The notes under the pieces were generated by a model that had not been told where the DNA came from, ran no database searches, and saw nothing but the letters and a program-made list of their open reading frames with translations. From assembly GCF_000332155.1 (NCBI RefSeq), contig NZ_KB235904.1, positions 772,946 to 836,945 of the forward strand: a DNA stretch of 64,000 nucleotides, read 5' to 3'. Made by a program: the position numbers and the translations under genes. Shown here in pieces: positions 1-7,784 of the stretch (the first letter of the stretch is position 1; each line of letters starts with the position of its first letter). The DNA is from Kamptonema formosum PCC 6407. Lineage in GTDB: Bacteria; Cyanobacteriota; Cyanobacteriia; Cyanobacteriales; Microcoleaceae.

Positions 1-99
1 AGCAACGGTCGCATTCACGACCAGATCCGCGATGCTTTGCAGGGAGTTCCTCCACTATCATCGTGGCCAAGTGTTCCCAAAGCAAGCGATCGATCCTAA
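1..99 (+). CDS. C-terminal end of an unidentified protein (cut by window edge)
   Basis: Frame 1 is open from the first base to a TAA at 97-99 and encodes 32 residues beginning SNGRIHDQIRDALQGVP. The start lies outside the window. The peptide is amphipathic and protein-like and carries HIP1-type codons near its end, but I do not recognise a family. It could be chance coding; the only support is the open frame at the edge. Confidence 0.35.
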   Translation, partial: SNGRIHDQIRDALQGVPPLSSWPSVPKASDRS

Positions 100-260
100 G
101 CGATCGCCCATAAGCGATCTTTGCTTCCTTTTAGTTCTTAATTCGATTTTTCATTAAAATTTTAATTCTTCATTGAATCTTTATTTTTTAGTTCTTAATG
201 TTTAATTTTTGAAGTTAGATTAAAGGTATAGTGGAAAGCGAGGGAAGGGATAGAAATATC

Positions 261-1235
261 ATGTCTATTCAAATCACAAAAGGGTTGTTCAAATTTGACT
301 TTACAGATCAGCACGCCATTCTGGGAGTTCCCCTGGATGCTGAGTTTAACGAGATCCGCAAACGGTATATGAAAATAGTTCGCCGCTTGCACTCAGATAC
401 TTGTCCCTTTGAAAGTCAAGCAGAGAAAAACAAAGCGAATGAGTTTTTGTCAAAAGTGGTTAATCCCGCTTATAACAAATTTTCCAAAGAAAGCGATCGC
501 AAAGAATACGGTCTGCTAGTGGACATGATTGGCAAACGCACCATCAAAGAACAAAAAAACCTGCACTTTGAAAGCGAAGCAGCCAAACAGCTAACTACGG
601 CCAAAGATTTTCAGGAAGCTTACAAAAAAGCACTCACCGAACTTGCTGAGAAGCAATACGAATCCATCAGCGACAGCCTGGAGATCATCGCTCAAATCAG
701 CGAGCTGAATATGGTTTACCTACTGCGGAAAGAGCAAAAAGGCCCAGTAGCAAGTCAGGCTCAGCCGGCTCCAGCGACAACAACCCCTGCTTCAGCAGCA
801 CCGAAAGCCCCAGCCGCAGCCCCGAAAGCCCAAGACTCCTTTGTAGAGCAAGCTTGTCGCCGCGTTGAGGGGTTGATGTCTACCAAAAACTACGCTAAAG
901 CAATTTTGGAATTAAAAGAAGCTTTAAATCGCGATCCCAAACATAGTAAAGGCCATGCCTTACTAGGGATGTGTTATTTAGAGCAAAAACAGGCAACAAT
1001 GGCAAAAATTGAGATTAAAAAAGCCTTAGAATTAAATCCCGAAGAACCTACGGCCTTAGAAGCCAAGAAAAAGTTAGAACAAGCAACAGCACAGCCAGCG
1101 ACGGCGACGAAGGGCCAAAAGCCTGGAGCCAAACCCCAGGCCAGCACTGGAAAATCGGCATCTGGCAAAAAAACCGATCCACCTAAAAGCGGCGGCTTTT
1201 TCGGGGGCTTGTTCGGCGGCGGTAAGAAGAATTGA
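261..1235 (+). CDS. J-domain-like protein with C-terminal TPR repeats
   Basis: 324 aa from ATG 261; an in-frame start at 231 is possible, but GAAGGGA lies just upstream of 261. Residues about 14-85 resemble a J domain (HAILGVPLDAEFNEIRKRY, then RRLHSD). The Hsp70-activating HPD tripeptide is HSD (residues 44-46), so classical DnaK stimulation is doubtful. An Ala/Pro linker follows, then about two TPR units (about 195-270: NYAKAILELKEAL, ATMAKIEIKKALELNP) and an Ala/Lys/Gly-rich tail ending GGFFGGLFGGGKKN. Inferred role: scaffold or co-chaperone-like adaptor, partner unknown. It is followed by tandem repeats and then hisZ, with no sign of an operon. Confidence 0.8.
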   Translation: MSIQITKGLFKFDFTDQHAILGVPLDAEFNEIRKRYMKIVRRLHSDTCPFESQAEKNKANEFLSKVVNPAYNKFSKESDRKEYGLLVDMIGKRTIKEQKNLHFESEAAKQLTTAKDFQEAYKKALTELAEKQYESISDSLEIIAQISELNMVYLLRKEQKGPVASQAQPAPATTTPASAAPKAPAAAPKAQDSFVEQACRRVEGLMSTKNYAKAILELKEALNRDPKHSKGHALLGMCYLEQKQATMAKIEIKKALELNPEEPTALEAKKKLEQATAQPATATKGQKPGAKPQASTGKSASGKKTDPPKSGGFFGGLFGGGKKN

Positions 1236-1317
1236 GAGGGGGAGACGGGGAGATGGGGAAACTGGGAAACTAGGAAACTGGGAAAATTTTGCCTGCTTTC
1301 TGTGTTAGTTTTTTTGC

Positions 1318-1386
1318 CTTCTAACTTCTTAACTTCTTACTTCTTAACTTCTTCCTTCTTCCTTCTTCCTTCTTCCTTCTTCCTTA
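1318..1386. repeat. CTTCTTC/CTTCCTT heptamer tandem repeat
   Basis: A tandem pyrimidine-rich heptamer tract (CTTCTTA then CTTCCTT units) fills the spacer between the J-like gene and hisZ. It is the short tandem repeat type common in filamentous cyanobacterial spacers. Confidence 0.85.
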
Positions 1387-1419
1387 CTTGCCAATTACCA
1401 ATTAATAAAATCCTCTAGA

Positions 1420-2679
1420 ATGGTTCATCAACCTCCTTCGGGTGCAAGGGATCTACTGCCCCTCGATGTTGCCCAAAAAATCTCGATAGAACGCCGCTTG
1501 CAGCAGGTTTTTCACCGCTGGGGCTATCACCGAATTATTACCTCTACCCTTGAACGGTTGGATACTTTAATGGCCGGTGGAGCCGTTCAACGTTCAACGG
1601 TAATTCAGTTACAAGATGCTGAAGATGGCGAACTCGGCTTGCGACCGGAGTTGACTGCTTCCATTGCTAGGGCAGCCGCAACGCGCATGGTGGACAGCGC
1701 AGCTTGGCCGCAGCGCCTCTACTACAATGCGAATGTTTTCCGTAAAGGGCGGGGATTTGGTGGTCACGGTAGCCAGCAGGAATTTTATCAAGCTGGCGTG
1801 GAATTACTCGGCGCTGGCGGTGTCGCGGCGGATGTGGAAATTTTGCTGTTGCTGTGCGAGTGCTTGCAGAACTTGGGGTTGAGTGGGTGGCATTTGGTTT
1901 TAGGGGAAGCTGGCTTGACAGCGAAGCTTCTCGATCCCTTTCCGGTGCAGGTGCGAGATCGGGTGAGGAGTGCGATCGCAAATCTTGACCGTATTGCCCT
2001 AGAAACGTTGCCTCTGTCCCCAGAACTCCGGGAAAGGGCATTTTTGCTGTTCGACCTCCGAGGCCGTCCACAGGATGTGCTACCAATAGTTGCTAACCTG
2101 GATTTAGATTTATCGCAGCGAGAAGCGGTAAATAATCTCAAATCTCTTGTCGATTTGCTCAATGAATGTCAATCTAAAACTGCTCTTGCCCTTGGTCAGA
2201 GTCAGGAGGGCGCATTCCAAATCCATCTTGACCTCAGTTTGATTCAAACATTTGACTACTACACTGGTATTGTGTTTGAAATTGTTAGCAATACTGAGGG
2301 AGAACAGCGAGTTTTGGGACAGGGCGGACGATACGATCGACTGTTGGGACTCTATCATCCCGAAGGGACTTCTTACCCAGGAATCGGGTTTTCATTTAAC
2401 ATTGAAGACTTGCACTATATTCTGTTAAATACTGGAGAATTGCCCAGAGAAACGCCTGGGAGTGATTGGTTAGTAATACCGGAAACACCCCAAGCTTATG
2501 CAGCGGCGTTTTCCTATGCCCAAAAACTTCGAGAGTCTGCTCCTTTAGTCCGAGTTGAAGTAGATTTAGGAGGGCGGGAAACTGCCGAGGAAGTGCGGGA
2601 ATATGCTCGCAATCGCCGTATTAGTCAAGTTGTCTGGATTAATGCCGCAGGGTTGCCGACTATTGAAACCGGGACTTAG
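1420..2679 (+). CDS. hisZ: ATP phosphoribosyltransferase regulatory subunit HisZ
   Basis: 419 aa. HisZ is a class II aminoacyl-tRNA synthetase-like paralogue that associates with the short form of HisG in the first step of histidine biosynthesis in the cytoplasm. Visible here: PPSGARDLLP at the N-terminus, the motif-2-like stretch LRPELTASIARAAATRM, FRKGRGFGGHGSQQEFYQAG, DYYTGIVFEIV and GQGGRYDRLLG. A HisS anticodon-binding domain is absent, which separates it from histidyl-tRNA synthetase; length is normal for the family. No strong Shine-Dalgarno precedes ATG 1420, but the N-terminal motif fixes the start. HisG is not in the window. Confidence 0.93.
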   Translation: MVHQPPSGARDLLPLDVAQKISIERRLQQVFHRWGYHRIITSTLERLDTLMAGGAVQRSTVIQLQDAEDGELGLRPELTASIARAAATRMVDSAAWPQRLYYNANVFRKGRGFGGHGSQQEFYQAGVELLGAGGVAADVEILLLLCECLQNLGLSGWHLVLGEAGLTAKLLDPFPVQVRDRVRSAIANLDRIALETLPLSPELRERAFLLFDLRGRPQDVLPIVANLDLDLSQREAVNNLKSLVDLLNECQSKTALALGQSQEGAFQIHLDLSLIQTFDYYTGIVFEIVSNTEGEQRVLGQGGRYDRLLGLYHPEGTSYPGIGFSFNIEDLHYILLNTGELPRETPGSDWLVIPETPQAYAAAFSYAQKLRESAPLVRVEVDLGGRETAEEVREYARNRRISQVVWINAAGLPTIETGT

Positions 2680-2683
2680 CTAA

Positions 2684-2760
2684 TGGTTAACTGTTAACTG
2701 TTAACTGTTAACTGCTAACAATAATGGTTAACAGTTATAGCAACCGGCAAGGTGGTTAGG
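2684..2760. repeat. GTTAACT heptamer repeat followed by a TATAGCAACC palindrome
   Basis: Four to five GTTAACT units directly follow the hisZ stop. At 2736-2760 comes one copy of a dispersed short palindrome of form TATAGCAACCGGCAAGGTGG. Related copies lie at 18601-18625, 18730-18751 and 55495-55519. Confidence 0.8.
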
Positions 2761-2892
2761 GCATTCTGGTTTCCTCAAACCCTTAATTCTATTCTCTTCT
2801 TCCCTAGTCCTGAGCATCGGAGCATCGGAGCATCGTAGCTATAACTGCTAACACTAATAATTAACCACTAACCACTAACAAACAAAGGAAAT

Positions 2893-3120
2893 ATGCCCCA
2901 TACTATCGTTACCAATATTTGCGAAGGTGTTGCTGATTGTGTAGACGCTTGTCCCGTTGCCTGTATTCATGAAGGGCCTGGCAAAAATGTTAAGGGAACT
3001 GATTGGTATTGGATTGATTTTCAAACTTGCATTGATTGCGGGATTTGTCTGCAAGTCTGTCCAGTGGCAGGGGCAATTGTTGCTGAAGAAAGACCAGAAT
3101 TGCAGCAAACTCCTGGTTGA
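2893..3120 (+). CDS. Small Fe-S ferredoxin (two-cluster, 4Fe-4S type)
   Basis: 75 aa; ATG preceded by AAAGGAAAT. Cysteines occur as C10-x5-C16-x3-C20-x3-C24 and a second set CIDCGICLQVC followed by P. The second set is a classical CxxCxxCxxxCP. The first lacks the usual CxxC and has x5 spacing, so the first cluster may be 3Fe-4S or an atypical 4Fe-4S centre, as in seven-iron ferredoxins. Cytoplasmic electron carrier; partner unknown. It is followed by a 97-nt inverted-repeat element and then the JAMM/MoeB pair. Confidence 0.85.
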   Translation: MPHTIVTNICEGVADCVDACPVACIHEGPGKNVKGTDWYWIDFQTCIDCGICLQVCPVAGAIVAEERPELQQTPG

Positions 3121-3170
3121 TTTTAGTAAGTAGGACTTGACTTAATACAATGTCCAACAAATTACTTGGG

Positions 3171-3267
3171 ATATGTCATTGCGAGCGCTCAAAGCCTTAC
3201 CTTGCGATTGCTTCGGGCAAGATCCGTACCCTCGCAACTGCGCTGCGCTTGGCTCGCAATGACATAT
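3171..3267. repeat. Inverted-repeat (MITE-like) element
   Basis: Perfect 16-bp terminal inverted repeats: ATATGTCATTGCGAGC at 3171-3186 and its complement at 3252-3267. The interior is also self-complementary (GCTTCGGG, GCGCTGCGC). A partial relative, TGTCATTGCGAC, is at about 10843. This is the type of dispersed palindromic element often seen in cyanobacterial spacers; mobility is inferred only from the structure. Confidence 0.8.
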
Positions 3268-3347
3268 ATAGCAACCGTCAAGATAACTAAATCCACCTAA
3301 TTAAACATAAGATCGGGATGGCTAAAAAGCTGAGTGTATAAACATTT

Positions 3348-3416
3348 TTCCTTCTTCCTTATCTCCTAGATAACTAAATTTTTCTTCCTTCTTCCTTCTT
3401 CCTTTTTCCTTTTCCT
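3348..3416. repeat. CTTCCTT-type tandem repeat
   Basis: A pyrimidine heptamer tract upstream of the JAMM peptidase gene, of the same family as the tract at 1318-1386. Confidence 0.75.
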
Positions 3417-3429
3417 TGCGTTATCAAAT

Positions 3430-3921
3430 ATGGTTATAAAAGTTACTGCTAAACATTTGCAAGCTATCCAGACTCATGCAGAAAACACTTATCCTGATGA
3501 GTGTTGCGGTTTCTTGATGGGAGAAATCGCTGGGGATGTGAAAATCTTGGTAGAAGTTTGGCCAACTGAAAATGCTTGGAACCCAGAGGTGGCGGAAGCT
3601 TTGCCAGAGATGGAATCCGGGGATAAGCTAGAGCGTAGCAGGCGCGATCGCTTCGTCATTGCGCCGTCTGCGATGTTAAAGGCGATGAAACAGGGGCGCG
3701 ATCGCCATCTTACCATCATCGGCATTTACCACTCCCACCCCGAACATCCAGCAATTCCCTCCGAGTGCGATCGCGCCTTAGCTTGGCCCCAATACTCCTA
3801 CATCATAGCCTCAGTTTACCAAGGCAAAGTCCAAGACCTCCGCAATTGGAGCCTTGACGGAGAGGGTAACTTTCAGTCAGAGGAAATCATTACCCTCCAA
3901 TCAGCTCAGGTTAAGAAATAA
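3430..3921 (+). CDS. JAMM/MPN+ (M67 family) zinc metallopeptidase
   Basis: 163 aa. The complete JAMM signature is present: Glu in DECCGFLMGE near residue 24, then H101-S-H103-P with S111 and D114 (HSHPEHPAIPSECD). This is the zinc-ligand and catalytic set of deubiquitinase-like isopeptidases. Known bacterial relatives cleave C-terminal extensions from, or conjugates of, ubiquitin-fold sulfur carriers. The E1-like MoeB-rhodanese gene begins about 80 nt downstream on the same strand, which supports a role in sulfur-carrier activation or processing. Residues around 55-75 are a basic insert containing HIP1-derived codons. The substrate is not shown by the sequence. Confidence 0.88.
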   Translation: MVIKVTAKHLQAIQTHAENTYPDECCGFLMGEIAGDVKILVEVWPTENAWNPEVAEALPEMESGDKLERSRRDRFVIAPSAMLKAMKQGRDRHLTIIGIYHSHPEHPAIPSECDRALAWPQYSYIIASVYQGKVQDLRNWSLDGEGNFQSEEIITLQSAQVKK

Positions 3922-4000
3922 TTAGGAAAATTTAAAATAGCCAAAGTAATGCGAAACATTTAGATATAATCTTAGATTGAGCTGCGCTACATAAACTGTC

Positions 4001-5173
4001 ATGCTAAATCCAAATCTGGGTGAAATTCAACTAAAACAAGAAGAATACGAACGCTATTCGCGCCATTTAATCCTGCCAGAAGTTGGGCTAGATGGGCAAA
4101 AACGCCTCAAAGCTGCCAGCGTATTGTGCATTGGCACTGGTGGGCTTGGTTCGCCCCTGTTGCTATACCTAGCTGCTGCTGGCATTGGGCGCATTGGCAT
4201 CGTAGATTTTGATATAGTAGACAGTTCCAACTTGCAACGGCAGGTAATTCACGGAACGTCTTGGGTAGGAAAGCCAAAGATTGAGTCTGCTAAAAATAGG
4301 ATTCTAGAAATCAATCCCTTTTGTCAAGTTGACCTCTACGAAACTCGCTTGAGTTCTGAAAATGCCCTCGACATCCTCGCGCCTTATGATGTCATCGTGG
4401 ATGGTACTGATAACTTCCCGACGCGCTATTTGGTGAATGATGCTTGCGTATTGCTGAACAAGCCAAATGTATACGGTTCTATCTTCAGATTTGAAGGGCA
4501 AGCTACTGTTTTTAATTACCAAGATGGCCCTAATTATCGCGATTTGTACCCCGAACCACCTCCTCCTGGGATGGTTCCTTCCTGTGCGGAAGGCGGTGTT
4601 TTAGGAATTTTACCCGGAGTCGTTGGCTGCATTCAAGCAACAGAAACTATCAAAATTATCTTAGGCCAAGGTAAGACTTTAAGCGGCAGATTGTTACTTT
4701 ATAATGCCTTGGATATGACGTTCCGCGAGTTAAAATTGCGGCCAAATCCAGTGCGACCAGAGATTGAGAAGTTGATTGACTACGAACAGTTCTGCGGAAT
4801 TCCTCAAGCAAAAGCACAGGAGGATCTACAACAAATGGAAATTCCAGAGATGACTGTCAAGGAACTTAAGGAGTTAATCGACAGCGGCGCGAGTGATTTT
4901 CTGCTGTTAGATGTTCGCAATCCTAACGAGTATGAGATTGCTAAGATTCCCGGTTCGGTATTAGTACCTTTGCCAGATCTCGAAACTGGTGGCGGTGTTC
5001 AGAAGGTTAAGGAATTGTTGAACGGCCATCGGTTGATCGCACATTGCAAAATGGGTGGCAGATCCGCGAAGGCGTTAGGCATCCTTAAAGAAGCTGGAAT
5101 TGACGGCATTAATGTAAAGGGTGGAATTACTGCTTGGAGTAAGGAAGTTGACCCTTCTGTGCCTCAATACTAA
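4001..5173 (+). CDS. moeB: E1-like adenylyltransferase with C-terminal rhodanese domain (MoeB/ThiF type)
   Basis: 390 aa. Residues about 15-265 form a ThiF/MoeB adenylation domain: GTGGLGSPLLLYLAAAGIG nucleotide loop, DFDIVDSSNLQRQVI, and SCAEGGVLGILPGVVG. The two zinc CxxC pairs of E. coli MoeB are not seen; single cysteines remain. Residues about 285-390 form a rhodanese domain with active cysteine C349 in CKMGGRS. This architecture (as in MOCS3/Uba4) adenylates a ubiquitin-fold carrier C-terminus and sulfurates it for molybdopterin, thiamine or thiouridine pathways. No MoaD/ThiS gene is in the window. It probably works with the JAMM peptidase just upstream. Confidence 0.92.
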   Translation: MLNPNLGEIQLKQEEYERYSRHLILPEVGLDGQKRLKAASVLCIGTGGLGSPLLLYLAAAGIGRIGIVDFDIVDSSNLQRQVIHGTSWVGKPKIESAKNRILEINPFCQVDLYETRLSSENALDILAPYDVIVDGTDNFPTRYLVNDACVLLNKPNVYGSIFRFEGQATVFNYQDGPNYRDLYPEPPPPGMVPSCAEGGVLGILPGVVGCIQATETIKIILGQGKTLSGRLLLYNALDMTFRELKLRPNPVRPEIEKLIDYEQFCGIPQAKAQEDLQQMEIPEMTVKELKELIDSGASDFLLLDVRNPNEYEIAKIPGSVLVPLPDLETGGGVQKVKELLNGHRLIAHCKMGGRSAKALGILKEAGIDGINVKGGITAWSKEVDPSVPQY

Positions 5174-5176
5174 ATT

Positions 5177-5213
5177 TTGTTAACGGTTAACGGTTAACTG
5201 TTAACCGTTAACT
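5177..5213. repeat. GTTAACG/GTTAACT heptamer repeat
   Basis: Short tandem heptamer tract between the convergent moeB and epimerase genes. Confidence 0.75.
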
Positions 5214-5251
5214 GTAAGTTGGGGGAAGCACTAGCCAAACCCAACTCTTTT

Positions 5252-6319
5252 TTAATTAAAAATATCACTGACATATTCCTCAAATTCATAAATCCACTCA
5301 TAAATTTCTGTCAGAGTCATCTTAGCATCTCTTTTGGGTTGCCATCCAGTAGCAGTAATCACTTTGCGGGAGTCTGTAATAAAAATAGGAACATCGCCGA
5401 TGCGGTTTTCTACAATAGGATCGATCGGAACTTTATGCCCCGTAATCTCCTGGCAAAGCTGAGTTGTTTCATAAAGCGAAAGCGTGTTATTTATTCCACC
5501 ACCAACATTGAAAATCTCTCCTTTTAATGCTTCTAAATTGTAAATTTGTAAATCTATCAAGTCTAGTAAATCTGCTATGTGTAAAAAGTCTCTGACTTGT
5601 TTACCTGTGCCTCCATAACCGATGTATTTTAAGGGTTTTTGGAAGTAGTGAAATGCCATCCACAAGGCAAAAATACCTTGATCGACTTTGCCCATTTGCC
5701 AGGGGCCAGTGAGGACTCCACAGCGATTAATTACAGTTCTCAATCCGTAAGCATCAGCATATTCAGTAATCAGTAATTCTGAGGCTAGTTTGGTCGCTCC
5801 ATAGAGAGAGCGAGCTTTATCTAAAGGAAATTCTTCAGAAATACCGTGACTGGATGCACCTGATAAAGACTGTTTTTCTGTGAGGTGAAAGCGCGTTTCT
5901 GCTTCTGTAAATTCCATAGCATTGAGGTAAGCAATGGGATAAACCCGACTTGTAGACAGAAAAATAAAATCTGCCTGAGTTTGACGAGCTAATTCTAAAC
6001 AGTTAATGGTTCCTACTAAGTTAGTTTGTAAGACATAACCAGGAGCAGCATATCCTGCTAAAACTGATGGCTCGGCAGAGCATTCTAAAATTAAATCTGG
6101 TTGTAGTACCGCTGGGTCTAAATCTTCTGTATTTCGGATATCACCATGAACAAACTTAATACCTGCTTGCTTTAGTCGGGGTAAATTTAATTCAGAACCC
6201 CGTCGCTTTAGGTTATCTAAGGCCGTAATTTGCCAGTCAGGATAACGTTGAGCTAGTCCCAGACCAAGGGAACTGCCTACAAATCCAGAACCACCAGTTA
6301 TCAAAACTCGTTTATTCAT
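5252..6319 (-). CDS. NAD-dependent sugar epimerase/dehydratase (CDP-paratose 2-epimerase-like)
   Basis: 355 aa from ATG 6319, chosen because GAGG lies 8 nt upstream and because MNKRVLITGGSGFVGSSLG is the natural short-chain dehydrogenase N-terminus. Catalytic set: STSRVYP with Ser/Thr, and SLYGATKLASELL (YxxxK). INRCGVLTGPWQMGKVDQG and YGGTGKQVRDFLHIADL resemble CDP-tyvelose/paratose 2-epimerases, so a nucleotide-sugar substrate is likely but not proven. It lies directly downstream of a membrane protein and a GtrA-glycosyltransferase on the same strand, which points to cell-surface glycan synthesis. Confidence 0.85.
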   Translation of the reverse strand: MNKRVLITGGSGFVGSSLGLGLAQRYPDWQITALDNLKRRGSELNLPRLKQAGIKFVHGDIRNTEDLDPAVLQPDLILECSAEPSVLAGYAAPGYVLQTNLVGTINCLELARQTQADFIFLSTSRVYPIAYLNAMEFTEAETRFHLTEKQSLSGASSHGISEEFPLDKARSLYGATKLASELLITEYADAYGLRTVINRCGVLTGPWQMGKVDQGIFALWMAFHYFQKPLKYIGYGGTGKQVRDFLHIADLLDLIDLQIYNLEALKGEIFNVGGGINNTLSLYETTQLCQEITGHKVPIDPIVENRIGDVPIFITDSRKVITATGWQPKRDAKMTLTEIYEWIYEFEEYVSDIFN

Positions 6320-6329
6320 ATTTTTTACC

Positions 6330-7655
6330 TCACTGATTGCTAGTTTCAAACTCTCTAGGTTGAAAATATATATAAGTTTTCAACCACTTTGGTAAACTTA
6401 AGATGAACGCATAAGTAAAGAATAGAAACAATAACCAATTGAGCAGTTCATCTAAGTAGTAAATCTTGGGACTTTGGTTACTCAACCAAGTGGTTAAAAT
6501 GATTGCCATTAATGCTAGACTAGAGATGGAAGTAAGCTGACTTCCAGTCTTTAACCAAGCCAAGATTTGGGGAATAGTAAATAATAAAAATATAAGTCTA
6601 TAGTCCCAATTATTACCTATTAAGAAAGTTCCCATATATATACTAGCTCCTATCCTAAAGGCTTCAATTTGATTGATATTGAGTGTATTATTTTGAGATA
6701 AAGCATCTGTACGCTTAGCTAATAAATAAGACATGAAAAAGAATAACAATATGGTGAAGACAAATAGTAATAATTTGATTTTCTCAAAAAGTTGGGGAAT
6801 TTGAGCATTATAAAAATTATCAAAATATATCTCTAAATTATTAAAAATAATATCGAATATTACCTTGCCCCCATAAGATAACTTTGTAGCTCTAGGTGTC
6901 GTCTTACTAACAAGATTAAAACTCTCCAAATCTGTAATTATATAAATTCCAAAAGCGATCCAAATAGATATAAAAATAAAAGTAAAATTTCGCTTTTTTT
7001 CTTTAAGACAAGTTATTAAAGCAAAAATGGGGTAAATTTTTAAAATTGCAGCAAATAGTATTATTATATAAGAGAAATAACGCCAGATAAAGGCATTATT
7101 TTTCATTATTAGTAACGATAAAGCTAAAATACTAAAAATAATTAGATCGTTGTTACCCCTTTCTATAGCCAACATTACTGAAGGAGAACACAAAATTAGT
7201 GCATAGAACAAAGCTTCAATATAGTTCAATCGTTTGATAGTAACAAAGGTTAAGATAAAAAATAGCAATCCGAAAAGGATGGCAAGAATAACTGTATGAC
7301 TTTGATCTAGTCCCCAAGATGCAGGGATTGACCAAATTCGTGGATAGTTCATCGGACGCTTCCAAGGATCGCAGGGATTCTCAACGAGAACGTCATAGCC
7401 TAATCGAATACATTCAGCACCAGCCGCGATTACCCGCATATCGGCAAAGGGAGGTAGCATCTTGTGAACTAATGGATAGATGAAACGAAGTTTAATCAAT
7501 GAATTAGGGTAATTAGAGAAAAAACTTGTAGCAACAACTATCGGCAGGAAATATACAATTAAAACTGCAAGTAATAGGATACGTCCATCGAGTTTCGGGG
7601 TTTTAGATAACTGATGAGTAATAGAGCTTTCAAATCTTTGTAAAAGTCTAGGCAT
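6330..7655 (-). CDS. Polytopic membrane protein, probable GT-C-type glycosyltransferase (GT87/DUF2029-like)
   Basis: About 441 aa with roughly ten hydrophobic segments, among them LLLAVLIVYFLPIVVATSFF, VILAILFGLLFFILTFVTI and YFSYIIILFAAILKIYPIFAL. The stretch APSVMLAIERGNNDLI-like (here CSPSVMLAIERGNNDLIIF) recalls the conserved GxND region of GT87 polyprenyl-phosphate mannosyltransferases; this is the only family clue. ATG 7655 was chosen because GTGGA lies about 8 nt upstream; ATG 7661 and a TTG at 7670 are alternatives. The gene is unusually AT-rich for the window. It ends about 10 nt before the epimerase start, so the two are probably cotranscribed. Alternative: an uncharacterised lipid-linked sugar transferase or polymerase. 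Confidence 0.7.
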   Translation of the reverse strand: MPRLLQRFESSITHQLSKTPKLDGRILLLAVLIVYFLPIVVATSFFSNYPNSLIKLRFIYPLVHKMLPPFADMRVIAAGAECIRLGYDVLVENPCDPWKRPMNYPRIWSIPASWGLDQSHTVILAILFGLLFFILTFVTIKRLNYIEALFYALILCSPSVMLAIERGNNDLIIFSILALSLLIMKNNAFIWRYFSYIIILFAAILKIYPIFALITCLKEKKRNFTFIFISIWIAFGIYIITDLESFNLVSKTTPRATKLSYGGKVIFDIIFNNLEIYFDNFYNAQIPQLFEKIKLLLFVFTILLFFFMSYLLAKRTDALSQNNTLNINQIEAFRIGASIYMGTFLIGNNWDYRLIFLLFTIPQILAWLKTGSQLTSISSLALMAIILTTWLSNQSPKIYYLDELLNWLLFLFFTYAFILSLPKWLKTYIYFQPREFETSNQ

Positions 7656-7784
7656 TGTCATTTTCCACAAAACTAGATAATCAGATTGAACCTATTTGGT
7701 ATTGCGTACATCACTATACTATATAGCATAATTCATTTTTTTAACTACCAATTTTTTGATTAAATAATGATTGATGAAGATCGA

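Noticed and set aside
5219-5527. 102-codon plus-strand frame antisense to the epimerase
   Set aside because: Lies inside the well-supported epimerase gene and has no domain or ribosome site.
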